A DNA stretch of 64,000 nucleotides, taken from NCBI GenBank assembly GCA_023362775.1, contig JALMGJ010000015.1, positions 23,463,001-23,527,000 of the forward strand, written 5' to 3'. Origin of the DNA: Charina bottae (Eukaryota > Chordata > Lepidosauria > Squamata > Charinaidae). A model generated the notes under the pieces. That model did no database searches. It was not told where the DNA came from and worked only from the letters and a program-made list of their open reading frames with translations. The translations under genes and the position numbers were made by a program. Positions 15,227 through 34,700 of this stretch are shown one piece after another. The number at the start of each line of letters is the position of its first letter. Position 1 is the stretch's first letter.

Positions 15227-15575
15227 ATTCTCTTCTATTGGAGAGGAATATACTTTGGTTTTGCTGTGTTACACCCTTCCAGACTTGGTTAACTAACTGG
15301 TTGAAGGTTGGAGAAAGGTCGCAATAAAATATGGGCTGGCGTGCTAACGTTCCAGGCAGGGTTTTGTTATGTTCTTTTTGATGACAGCTGAGTTTACACA
15401 GTGCTGTGAGATTGGGGGTGTTTCGTAGAGTTGTTTTGAAAGCTGGGCTATTTGTGTTGTTTGCAAACTTAAACCACCACAACAAAAATCTCCACTTTTC
15501 AGCCTTAATGAAGCCAAGCAGCTGTGGCGGACATTTCGGCCTCTGATTTCTCCCCCTGGTTAAAAGGATGAAACC

Positions 15576-24301
<8,726 letters not shown>

Positions 24302-26316
24302 GGCAAATGGTGGCGATGCAGCCTCCTGACTCCGGGCCAAAGAGAACGGGCACTTGGTAGCATTGGTAGAGGACGTAGCGCTCGAACAGCTTGCTCAGGA
24401 GCTTCCCCAGGCTTCTGAGTTTCCCAAACACCTCCTCCCTTTTCTTCTCCTGGCCAGGTTGATGGAAAATGGACAAACGGCTCCACATATACCTCACTCA
24501 CACTTGAGACCATGGCACTGTTGCAAAGGGACGTTCAAGGAATCCGCCTTGCCAGTGTCTACTTGGAAGAAGACCTGTGGTGATGGATGGGGCTGGGGAG
24601 GAAAAGATGGGTGGAGAGATACTTTGCAACAAGACCTGTTTGTTGTTTTCAGGTCCTTGTTAGTGGTGCTGGTCAGCTTGGGCCAGCCGAGGCTAATTAA
24701 TTGGGCATTGTCAGAAGAGAAAGAGCACTGATTTGCACAGAAGGGGCATGTGCTCTGCAGGTGCGTAAAAGCAGATTCAAGGGGAAATGCTATGATTTCA
24801 AGAGCAAACCAGCCTGCAGTCAGATGATTTTTTTTGCTGCTGTTCAATCTCCTGTTTTGGCGCTCTCTGCTTGTGAGCAATACCAAGTTCTCATAGTTCT
24901 CTTCACTCGGTCTGTTGTTTGTAAAGCGGACTTGGACCGGGTGACCCTTCCAGCAGATGTCCCTCTGCAGAATGGGACACCAGGCCATTTTAGCAAAACA
25001 ACTCAAGTTTGCTTTGTTCCAAGGTCCTGAGTGGAAGGAGGGACAATGTTCTTGCTTCTCTCACCTGATCGTTCTTTTTGGACAGAGATGGTCTCTAGGT
25101 CTTAGAAGCAACTAGTGAAGAATCTGGGAAGATGTTTTAGCAAGACCTGACCAGAAGCGGGGAACTTTCTCCAAGAGTAAAGAAGCCATAGGGGGTCATG
25201 AGAGTCTGTCATCCTTTTGCCAGCCCACTTGGGAACTGGGCTAATTGGGTGGGATTGGGAAGGATGGTTATGGAGATCCTATTTAGCGTGAGTTCCTCAA
25301 ACAAGAGGGTTCTGTACTTGCAGGACAAGTTGGAGATGCCTCTCAGAGATCGAGTTCTCCTTCAAACACATCAACCTCAGCTATGAAACGTATGGCCCAC
25401 ATCGTAAGACATCTACCAAACAGGGCAGACGTGGTATGGAGCAGGATAGGGGCAACATCTGGCTCTCTCCAACCATTTTTTCTGGGAGTTGCAGCCTGGT
25501 GTATCCCAAAGGCACCAAGATGAAGAAGGCAGTCATAGGCTGGTGCCCTTCAGGAGCCACGCTGACTGGGAGTGATGGTTGCTGTGGTCCAACACATTGG
25601 GAGGGTACTAGATTGGCGAAAACAGACTCAACTCACAATATAAGGAATACGATGAAACCTTAATTTTCCAGACTTCACTTTTCCAGACCGCATGTAACGA
25701 GTGAAATTCCATGGTGATTGGCAGGATGAAGTCATGATGCAAATAGCCAAAAATGTGATTTGCATCAGTTTGCACCGCTTGGGTCATCTGCAGTGATGTA
25801 CCCTTAAACTTCGTGGGCTTTCAGGAGTAACAGATGCCCCCTTCCCACCATTAAGTCTGTTAAAACAAGGTTTCATGAAATATTGGGAAGGGAGGATTAT
25901 TTTTAGCCAGCCACAAAGATTTTCTGTTGGAGCTCCAAGGAAATGTCGTCTTCCATGCCACCTCATGCCTGAATTGAAAGAAGTCACATGGGCGTCGTTC
26001 CAGCCAAGGAGGGAATAAAATAGCGTTGTGATTGCTGTGGATAGAATGATTGTAATACAAGCTGAATGACATAAGAGATCACCATTTGTTTCAATCATGA
26101 CTGACTTCATCAGATCAGTGGTTGAATACGATGAACTCGTTCTTTTTCATAGCCAGATTTTTAGTCTTGATCAAAGGCATCAAAACTCTCTCCACCAACT
26201 CTGTGCCATGAAGCAATTAAAACTGACTCAGCCTGTTTGTGCAATTGTACACTCAGGATGAAACATGATTGAATTATTAGAGATGGAATGATTGTTGGAA
26301 TACTGTAAGATTGTAC
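24302..26316. other. C16orf74 downstream region
   Basis: This probably begins with the C16orf74 3' UTR; an AATAAA lies near 26017, but the real end is not determined. The stretch 24660-24850 is repeat-free and could be conserved. No further exon was recognised. Confidence 0.35.
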
Positions 26317-26324
26317 ACCTAGTC

Positions 26325-26602
26325 TAGAGCTTTCCAAACTGTGTGTCGCGACACAAAAGTGTGTCGCCACACACAGCGTGGTGTGTCGCCACACCATTCG
26401 GAAGTGGTGGCACGCGTGTGCATGGCGGCCGCGGCGCGGCTTCCGCGTTTTAGCGGAGGCCGCTGCCGCTGCCACCGTGCACACGCGCCACCGCACGGCC
26501 CCCCATGCCGCTGCCATGCATGTGCACCCCCCCCGCGTCGCCGCCATGCATGCGCGCGCCGCCGCTGGTGTGTCACCAGCGGCAGCACTTTGGAAAGCCC
26601 TG
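26325..26602. mobile_element. CpG-rich hAT MITE with 8-bp TSD
   Basis: It starts TAGAGCTTTCCAAACTG and ends CTTTGGAAAGCCCTG. The perfect 8-bp duplication ACCTAGTC lies at 26317-26324 and 26603-26610. The interior is very rich in CpG and GCC triplets, unlike the AT-rich surroundings. Confidence 0.9.
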
Positions 26603-26649
26603 ACCTAGTCAATCAATCTCAGCTATGTAAGAAGATGGGATGCAATTTC

Positions 26650-27230
26650 CCACTTACTTCCATTTTGTAATGCTTGCTAATCAAGCCTTCGTTTTTCAAT
26701 CGTAATTTCATTCCTCTGGGTTCATTCAAATGAGATGCAAATGTTTTGATTTAATGCGAGATCAGACTGAGTGTTTTGTTTCAGATTTAGCATGAATTGG
26801 CATGTTCTGTTTTTCCTTTAAAAATCACGTTTCCCGAGTCTTTGGAGTGGGTGGAATATTTATAAAGTATCACAGTTTTATTACACCACATTAAAATTTT
26901 CCACCTGATCTTTATGAACTAGGTGTCTATTCTGTTCAGAACCAGCTCTCGCCCCCCACCATCCCCCCAAAAAGAAGTGTCATTTCCAACTTGTTATATG
27001 TCAAAAATAGTGTATGTTTGTTTTTGCAGAGTTAATTGTGGCAAATATTTTGTTACAGTGCCATCCTGATTGGTGTAAATTAGAAAAATGCAGCTGATGC
27101 TCTGAAAATAGACTGGCCCTTTAATTGAAAGCTTCCTACTTATAGGTTTAGCCCCATTTTCTTTCATTCTGATTAGCTGGGGTTGGAGATCACAGATCAA
27201 TTGCCCTTGATTGGCTTTTGTTCCTTATGA
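26650..27230. other. candidate conserved non-coding block
   Basis: AT-rich, repeat-free sequence with GAGATGCAAATG (octamer) near 26735 and several TTAAT/ATTAA cores. It lies between C16orf74 and GINS2. The enhancer suggestion rests only on composition and motifs. Confidence 0.2.
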
Positions 27231-27235
27231 GTAAT

Positions 27236-27430
27236 GGCACTGTCAAATTCCTGGAAGAGTTGGGAAGGGCTTCAAAGATCGTTTAGTTCAACCCTCTGCT
27301 TGTGCAGAACATTTCCTAGTAAGATGTCTCTGATAGATGACCTGTCTTGGTTGTCCTTCAGACATCTAAAAAAGGAGTGTCCTGTTGTACACAGCGGGAG
27401 CAGAGGTGAAGAGCATTGTCTGTAACAATC
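27236..27430 (-). mobile_element. CR1 LINE 3' fragment
   Basis: The plus strand reads 'ggaagagttgggaagggc', then 'agttcaaccctctgc' and 'tgtgcagaacatttcctag', which is the reverse complement of a CR1 3' region (the familiar 'tggaagggac ... tagtccaacccc' signature). It is old and partial. Confidence 0.55.
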
Positions 27431-28063
27431 CTGCTGTCAGTTTTTGTCCTTGTGCTCTTTTGGGGTTCCTCAGTGTGGATGTTGAACAGAGACCAAGGGA
27501 AGAAAAACAGCTGTGAGAATAAAGAGCAAGATGGAGAAAAGGCATCCTTTTCTGTGCCGTTTCAGCCACGTTGGCTCTCCTTGACCCCAGCGGTGCCCAG
27601 CGTCTGTAGCCTGAACGATTCGGCACTGAGCTTCAGAAGCACAGGGTGAATCGAGAGCCGCTGAGAAAGGGGGTGTAATGGGGAGGGGGTGTTTAAAAAC
27701 AGATGGAAATGTAATTTTTTTTAACAGCGGTAGCAGATGGTAAAAGGCAAGAAAGCGTATTCACACTATGCCAGAGTCAGTTGCGAGCTTTCAGTGCCTT
27801 CCAATAAGACTCGGGCAACAGCTCCCTTGGGAAAGGCAGGTGATGGGCTTTCGAGGGGTAGTTTATTATGTTTATTATTTTCCCCCGCTGCAAACCCCAG
27901 AAATAAAAAAAATGCTGGAACTGCAGACAGGAAGGCGGGAAGGATTTCAAGAGAGGGGTGATGTTCAGGTGGGGCTCACAGGGAGATCAAAGGTATGCGT
28001 TTCAGCTGACTGTCTCTGCCTCTGTTCATTAACCGGGGGCCAGGTAGGGTGGACAGGTGAAGG

Positions 28064-28089
28064 CCTCCCTCCCTCCCTCCCTCCCTCTC
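28064..28089. repeat. (CCCT)n microsatellite
   Basis: Six CCCT units, probably polymorphic. Confidence 0.85.
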
Positions 28090-28387
28090 CTGATGGCTCT
28101 ACCCAGGAAGGACGCCAGCCAAAGTACCGCCTTTGGCTCCCCGCCCAAGCAAATGCTACTAGCGCATGCAATTTGTGCAAACAAGCTCCTTGGGCGCAGA
28201 GCTGCTCAATTCAGGAGACTAATGATGAAAACAAGACCTGACGTCGTTTTAGATGCAGAGAGGCAACAGGAAAGCAGTTTTGCTCCGCACCTGCAACCTC
28301 CTGTTTTCGGCCGTTTCGGCATCCTCTGCCTGGCTGATTTCTCTGCACAACTGCCCCTGCTTTTCAGCAGGCAGACAGTGGCCTCAA

Positions 28388-28625
28388 GACAGACAGTTTG
28401 GAGTAGTGGTTAAGGCACCGGGCTAGAAACTGGGAGGCTGTGAGTTCGAGTCCTGCCTTGGGCAGAAAGCCAGCTGGGTGATTTTGGGCCAGTCCCCCTC
28501 TCTCAGCCCAAGGAAGGAGGCAATGGCAAACCGCTTCTGAAAAGCCTTGCCAAGAAAACTACAGGGACTTGTCCAGGCAGTCACCAGGAGTCAAGACCGA
28601 CTCAAAGGCACACACAGAGAAATGC
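28388..28625 (+). mobile_element. tRNA-derived SINE, variant with different 3' tail
   Basis: The head ('cagtttggagtagtggttaaggca', 'gtgagttcgagtcctgcc', 'gggccagtccccctctc') matches the SINE at 21803. The 3' half is different: 'aatggcaaaccgcttctgaa', 'ttgccaagaaaactacaggg', 'tcaccaggagtcaagac'. A single copy of the internal unit is present. This is a second subfamily using the same tRNA head. Confidence 0.8.
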
Positions 28626-29650
28626 CTCAAAGGGCAGATGTTGGCTTTATGAGACTCCGTCAGACGGAAGAATCTTGTGTGCCTCGTGGATGATCCTGTG
28701 CCCTAAAGTTGCTGGCAGCGTTCAGGGTTGTGCCCGCGCTGAATTAAGATTCACCCGGCCACCCCATCAGCATCATGGAATGGAGATCCTTCCTCAGGCT
28801 TCGTCTCAGGGTGCAAAGTGCCTTGGGAGTATGTGGGATGTGTCTGCAGGAAGCCTGGAGTGTTGAGGGACCCTGGAAATAAATGGAGGCTGGAGACCAG
28901 GAAGGCTTCTGGCTCGGCAGCTGCGATTCTGCTTTGCACGCAGACTGTCCTAGTTTTGTTCTGATGCTCCCAGCTGGCAGGTATGTGTGGCAGGAAAATC
29001 ACTTGTGCCATAACGGGGGGTTGCAAATAAACTCCCAAATTGGCCTCTCTGTGGGGAATCCTGTGGCGCTTCCTCAAAAATGGGATCTGATAAATGCTCT
29101 GAAGGCCTTGACTTATGTCTAAAGAGGTCCACCGTGTCCCTGTTGCAAGGCAGCTGAACCCTAGGGGAGGGCTGCCCCCTCCCCCTTATTTACCACCACT
29201 TGGAAATATTGTGAGTCTGCGTGCAAAGCACGGTGCAAGAACTCATCTGCACGCCCCACGGTTGTTTTAAAAAGCAAGGTGGGAAGAGCCATCAGCTCCC
29301 GCTGTCAAAATGATGAGACTTTCTTCTAGAGATGTTTCAGCCAGGCTGGTGTTCTAAATGTGCTATCGCCTTTGCTGCCAGGAACAGCAGGATAACTATT
29401 CCCGTCCGTTGCCTTGAATCCGGATAGTTTTCCATCTTCATTCATGCAATGCAGACAAATGCTATGTTTGTACACTTCTCCCTGTAGAAATCCTTCAGCT
29501 TATTCAGAAGAGAATAAAAAGGTAAAGTCGCGTTCGAGTCCAGCTTTGCAAGCAAATGGTCATCTCCAGGGAGTTTTATTGACAAAGTGATTTGTCAGCA
29601 CCTTCTTCTAGAATAATCCCCCCCCTCCAATTTCCTAGTTGGTTTTACAG

Positions 29651-29705
29651 CTCCAAGATTTCCTTGTGGTCTCCCATCCAATACTAACAAGGCCCGATTA
29701 AAGGT
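29651..29705 (-). mobile_element. 5S rRNA-derived SINE/pseudogene fragment
   Basis: On the minus strand the run TCGGGCCTTGTTAGTATTGG continues with ATGGGAGACCACAAGGAAAT, close to vertebrate 5S rRNA around its internal promoter (TCGGGCCTGGTTAGTACTTG, then GATGGGAGACCGCCTGGGAA). Only this part is present, so it is not a working 5S gene. 5S-derived SINEs are known in squamates. Confidence 0.65.
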
Positions 29706-30091
29706 GAAGCATCCTCCAACTCAGACTCGACTCCTGGTGAATTCAAGGATTCATGCAGTTTTCTTGGCTACAGGACAAACACGGTTTGAGGTTGCATTCT
29801 TCCAGGATGACTTTCAACTTCCAGACCTGGAAATTCCTGGTCACTTCCCACAAGGAGTTTCAAAATGAAACGTTAGGATGAATCAAAGTCTGGCCCAAAT
29901 ATAATAACCTGGGAATGGTCATTCTTCATGTTTTCAGTGTCAAAGTTGACCACATAGACATAAAGCGGAAGGAAAAAAGCACGATTTCAACGGAATTGCA
30001 CAAAGACCTGTCACTCTTAATATTGTTGGAAGACTTTCTTTTTCTACAGCGACCTGACCACCTAACCCTTGGTTGACCCCATGCTCTACCC

Positions 30092-30218
30092 CCGTGTTTC
30101 TCAATCTCAGGTGTGTGGACTTCAACTCCCAGAATTCTCCAGCCAGAATGCAGAATTCTGGGGAATTCTGGGAGTGGAAGTCCACACACCTTAAAGTTGC
30201 CGAGCTTGAGAACCATTG
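30092..30218. mobile_element. palindromic hAT MITE
   Basis: This belongs to the family of 16028-16162: inverted arms read 'gtgtggacttcaactccc' and 'gggagtggaagtccacac'. The flanks CTCTACCC (30084-30091) and CTCTACAG (30219-30226) are an imperfect 8-bp duplication. It directly abuts the next hAT element. Confidence 0.8.
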
Positions 30219-30226
30219 CTCTACAG

Positions 30227-30397
30227 CAGGGCTTTCCAAAGTTTTCCCGCGGCGACACACCAACCGCCGTTGGTGTGTCGCCGCGGGAAAACCCAGAAGC
30301 GCTGATGATGATCAGCGCTTCCGGGTTGTGTGGCGACACACCAGACTGTGTGTGGCGACACACTTTTGTGTCACCACACACAGTTTGGAAAGCTCTG
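30227..30397. mobile_element. CpG-rich hAT MITE inserted in the TSD of its neighbour
   Basis: It starts CAGGGCTTTCCAAAG and ends TTTGGAAAGCTCTG. The perfect 8-bp duplication CTCTACAG lies at 30219-30226 and 30398-30405. The left copy doubles as the right flank of the MITE at 30092-30218, so the second element landed at the edge of the first. The interior has inverted CCGCGGCGACACACCA-type repeats. Confidence 0.88.
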
Positions 30398-30708
30398 CTC
30401 TACAGTCTTTCTCAACCTTTTGCATCTTTTGGGGTACAACAAGAACCCAGGGTCCTACTATGATAGAAACTAAACCTCCGTTTTGTCCAAAACGGACGTT
30501 TACACATTTACTGGCATTTTGTTAATATAGCTACCACTTAAAGTTTTAAGGAGTCTCCACGATTTACTTGTGTCTCACAGAGACTTACTTTGTCACAACC
30601 CTGCTCTAAGGCATTCTTCAAATCAAAGTATTTTCTCCCCCCTTTTCCATTTTCCTTCTGAATTGGTTTGTAACTTATGTCCAGTGAATGTTTTGCCTTT
30701 GATTTATA

Positions 30709-30834
30709 TCTGTTTTTTCAAACTTGGCAACTTGAAGATGTGTGGACTTCGACTCCCAGAATTCCCCATGCTGGCTGGGGAATTCTGGGAGTTGAAGTCC
30801 ACCCATCTTCAAGATGCCAAGTTTGAAAAACACG
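30709..30834. mobile_element. palindromic hAT MITE with 8-bp TSD
   Basis: Same family as 16028-16162, with ends 'tctgttttttcaaacttgg' and 'ccaagtttgaaaaacacg'. Perfect duplications GATTTATA lie at 30701-30708 and 30835-30842. Confidence 0.88.
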
Positions 30835-31009
30835 GATTTATATCTAACCCTTTTAATTTATTTAAAAATAAATTCCCCAGTTGGAGATGTGTTTCTTATG
30901 GAACATTCATTTTGGTTTCGCAGGAACTAATATTTTTGCTTTATTTGCATTACCCCTTTTTTTATTGCAAAAATAGGAAGCGTCAATTTTTTTAACGTCC
31001 TATCCAAAC

Positions 31010-31709
31010 TTGATGCGCACTTTTCGCGGGAGAGGCTGCCCAACAACGTAGCTTTTAGGCCGCGCCCACACCTCCTTTGCCTTTCTAATGAAATTCTAAT
31101 GCTCGGACCAGCAACCAATCAGAAAAAACGTTCCCGGGGGAAGAGCCAATCAGGAAACAGTGCGACCGCCGTCAGTTAAAGGGAGAAGGCGGGAACAAAA
31201 TGGACGCTCTCTCTGAGGCGTCGCGCGGATGAGGTTTATGAATGGCTGGTGGGTGGGCGGACCTTGTTTTTCCTCTCCTTCCAGTGGCAGGTCGTGTTGC
31301 CTCGAGGAATGAGATACAGACGTGGCTGAGAGGCTTGTAATTGGCTAAAAGGAAAAGGGGGGCGGGGATCCCTTTAGCTTTCCCTCAATGACAGAAACCG
31401 CTGCCTCTGGAGGGCGGGTTGAGAGCGCGCGGAAAAAGTAGAGGTTTTCATAGGATGAGAAATAAATAGTGGGCGGGTCATGGATTTGCACTTCAACCAA
31501 TGACAGAAGGAGGGAAAAGCGCGCGAGGAAAGCCGAGGCGGTCATAGGACGAAGCACGGATTAAAGGCGGGGCTTCTTCTTTCCAACCAATAGCAGATGC
31601 AATCCCCGGGGTGGGCGGGGTCGTGGCGGCCATCCGCTTTCTGCCATCAGTCGACGGTGGGACGTTGTTTGGAGGCCTCGTCTTTCGGCCGCTTTTCCCT
31701 TTCTTCCCG
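31010..31709 (+). promoter_or_regulatory. GINS2: GINS2 CpG-rich promoter with repeated CCAAT/E2F/GC-box modules
   Basis: CCAAT boxes (some reversed) occur near 31111, 31147, 31340, 31496 and 31586. GC boxes (GGGCGGG-type) accompany them, and E2F-like sites are TTTTCGCGGG at 31021-31030 and GGAAAAGCGCGCG near 31513. A module of roughly 95-112 bases is repeated: AATGACAG at 31387 and 31499, CATAGGA(T/C)GA at 31449 and 31543, each followed by a GC box. GINS2 is a known S-phase, E2F-driven gene, which fits these motifs; occupancy is inferred. The start of transcription is probably between about 31600 and 31700. Confidence 0.75.
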
Positions 31710-34700
31710 ATGGAGGCCGCCGAGGTCGAATTCCTGGCGGAGCGAGAGATGGTCACCATCATCCCTAACTTCAGCCTCGACAGGATTTACCTCATCGGGG
31801 TGAGGCCTTCGGGAGCGAACGGCTTTTTCTCCCGGTTTGACGGACTACAACTCCCATGCTCCTTTATCCCATGCCGGTGAGGGTTATGGGAACTGAAGTC
31901 CAAAAACAAGTTGTCCATTGTTGCCCAGAGAGGGGGCGGGTTGCATTTCATCTCCCATCAACCCAAGCATGGTTGGTGACGGGATTATGGGGCTTGTAGC
32001 TGCATACGTTTAGGGTTTCCTCGGCCCCGACCAGGATAGGCGTTGGTAGGGGATTATGGGGGCTGTGGTTGAATACGTTTAGGGTGCCCTCAGCTACTCC
32101 CATCATCCTCGGCCAGGATATGTGTTGGCAAGGGATTGTGGGATTTGTGGTCCCCAAGTTTTATTCCACTTGATGCCTTTTATTTGGGGGGTGGTAGATT
32201 TCCACTCCCATCAGCCCCAACCATCATGGCTGGGGGTAGGTTATGGGGTTTGTAGTCACGTTTAGGGTTTCCTCAGCCCGGACCAGGATAGGCATTGGTA
32301 GAAGATGATGGGGTTTGTGGTTGAATACATTTAGGGTGCCCTCTGCTACTGCCATCTGCCCAGGCCAGGATATGTGTTGGCAAGGGATTGTGGGATTTGT
32401 GGTCCCCCAAAATTATTCCACTTTATGTCTTTAGGGGGGGGATTTCTGTTCTCATCAGCCCCGTCCAGCTAACCTGGACCATTTCCTTGGACAAGCCCTT
32501 CCTAGTCCCAGATGTTTGGTGGGCACCAGCTTTTAGGGGGGCGGTTGCAGATGATGTGCAAGCACGTGGCCCATTTTAAGGGCTGAGGCCCCTTCCTGAG
32601 TGTCTCTGTTGTGGACGTCTCTTCCAGGGAGAGCTGGGTCCCTTTAATCCGGGGCTGCCTGTGGAAGTGCCTCTCTGGCTGGCTGTCAACCTGAAACAGA
32701 GGCAGAAGTGCCGGCTGGTGCCTCCGGAATGGATGGATGTGGGTAAGGTGTCACTCACTGGCCTCTTCGCATGGCACCTGCTGCACAGGAAGCCAGCAAG
32801 CTACTCTTCCCTCTCCTTTCGCTGCATTTTCCATTACTTTTGCTAAGCAGGGATTTTAAAATAAGTGCTACAATTGAAGTCAGCCAATCATTGACAAGAT
32901 TTTGCTTGCAGTTGTGGCTGTTGCAACACCCTTTCACCTGTAGGCTCTTAGGAGAACTGAATCCATATCAACGATTGTGCCAAAATTGGTGGCTTGTACT
33001 CTTATCATATGGGGGGCATGGTGGCTCAGCGAGTAAGACGCCAGGCTTGTTGATCGGAAGATTGCAAGTTCGGAGGTCAAATCCCTAGCCCCGCGTGACG
33101 GAGTGAGCTCCCGCACTCGCCCCAGCTCTTGCCAACCTAGCAATTCGAAAGCATGCAAATGCAAGTAGATTAATAGGTCCCACTTCAGTGGGAAGGTAAC
33201 AGCGTTCCGCACACATCATGCCGGCCACATGACCCCGGAAGCGTCTTGGACAACGCTGGCTCTTCGGCTAACAAACGGAGATGAGCACCGGCCCCTAGAG
33301 TCGGACACGACTGCACAAATGTGCAGGGGGAACCTTTAACTTTACTCTTATCATACTAGAGCTGAATACTGCTGGAAAATGGCTCTTTCTTATAAAGGTG
33401 CTAATTTATTTTAGAAACCTAAATTGTACATGTAAAACTAAAACAGCGAGAGAGGTGAATAGAAGCTGTTGTGCTGAAATGCAGACTCCTGTTTATAGCT
33501 TTTTTGATCAAATGGTTCATCATCCAATAGCGTTAATAATAACATTTCTGTTGGGTGTGGAAAACTGCAACACTTTGTTCTTTGGCAACTATTCTTATTT
33601 TTTAATTGCCTTATAGAAAAGCTGGAGCAAATTCGAGATCAGGAGCGCAAAGAGGACACTTTCACCCCAATGCCGAACCCTTTTTACATGGAATTAACTA
33701 AGTTGCTGCTGAACTAGTGAGTAGGTTTCTTATTAACAGTATTATTTGGAAATGCAGCAAATTCTAATTCCGTCAGAGCACAAAGAAACTAGGATTGTAT
33801 TGGATTTGAAATTGGAAACCAGCAAGAACTCTACAAACTACAAATGCTCTACAGCATTTCTAATCTATTCATACCCATTAGTTTATGTTATGTTACTATA
33901 TAATAATAATTTATTATATTATATATTGCTTGACTTTTTTGGTTTGTGTTTAGAAACTAATATTGTTAAAATCCAGGACTATTTTACATGTGTGACTATT
34001 AACTCTTTGTAATGTTACCAATCTGTTTCTTTTCTACATTAGTGCTGCAGATAATATTCCAAAGGCAGATGAGATAAGAACTTTGGTTAAGGATATGTGG
34101 GACACTCGAATAGCAAAACTTCGTGTATCTGCAGATAGCTTTGTCAGACGGCAGGAAGCTCATGCCAGGGTAAGAGAAATCTGTGATGAATGGACTGAAG
34201 TCATTGGAAGAATATTTCTGTGGTATAAGCTAATGCAGCATTTCTGTGAATTGGTAGTAAAAGTGATAATAGCATGTCAATTCTAGAATAGCTAAGAAGG
34301 ACATTAGTCTTCATCTTCATTACTTGATAGCAGCGGTAGAGGAACTGTGTAGTCTTGCAGACATAGTGAAGTTTTGTATACAAATGCATACAAACGTACA
34401 ATTGTTGTGTATACTTATGGATTAACTGCAGCCTACTGGAGTGATGACGTGTGTTGATTGTGTTGCATGTGTGGCTATGTAGAATTCTACCCAAACGCAT
34501 ATTCCTATTGCTTATGTCCATAATGAAAGAAGAGTGTGTTTTATAATATAAATACACATTTGTGGCTCTGCAGTCTTTAGTCCAGAGCTTTCCAAACTGT
34601 GTGTCGCGACACAAAAGTGTGTCGCCACACACAGCATGGTGTGTCGCCACACCACCCGGAAGCGGCGGCGCGCGCACGGTAGCAGCAGCAGCCACCGTGC

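Noticed and set aside
27474..27649. Possible third coding exon of C16orf74
   Set aside because: Acceptor-like CAG and a short VW-containing frame, but weak similarity and a poor donor at the end of the preceding segment; kept only as a low-interest question.
29651..29705. Functional 5S rRNA gene
   Set aside because: Only about half of the 5S sequence is present and the 5' half is lost.
33010..33090. tRNA gene
   Set aside because: A- and B-box-like sequences belong to the head of the Sauria SINE; no cloverleaf fits and a full SINE body follows.
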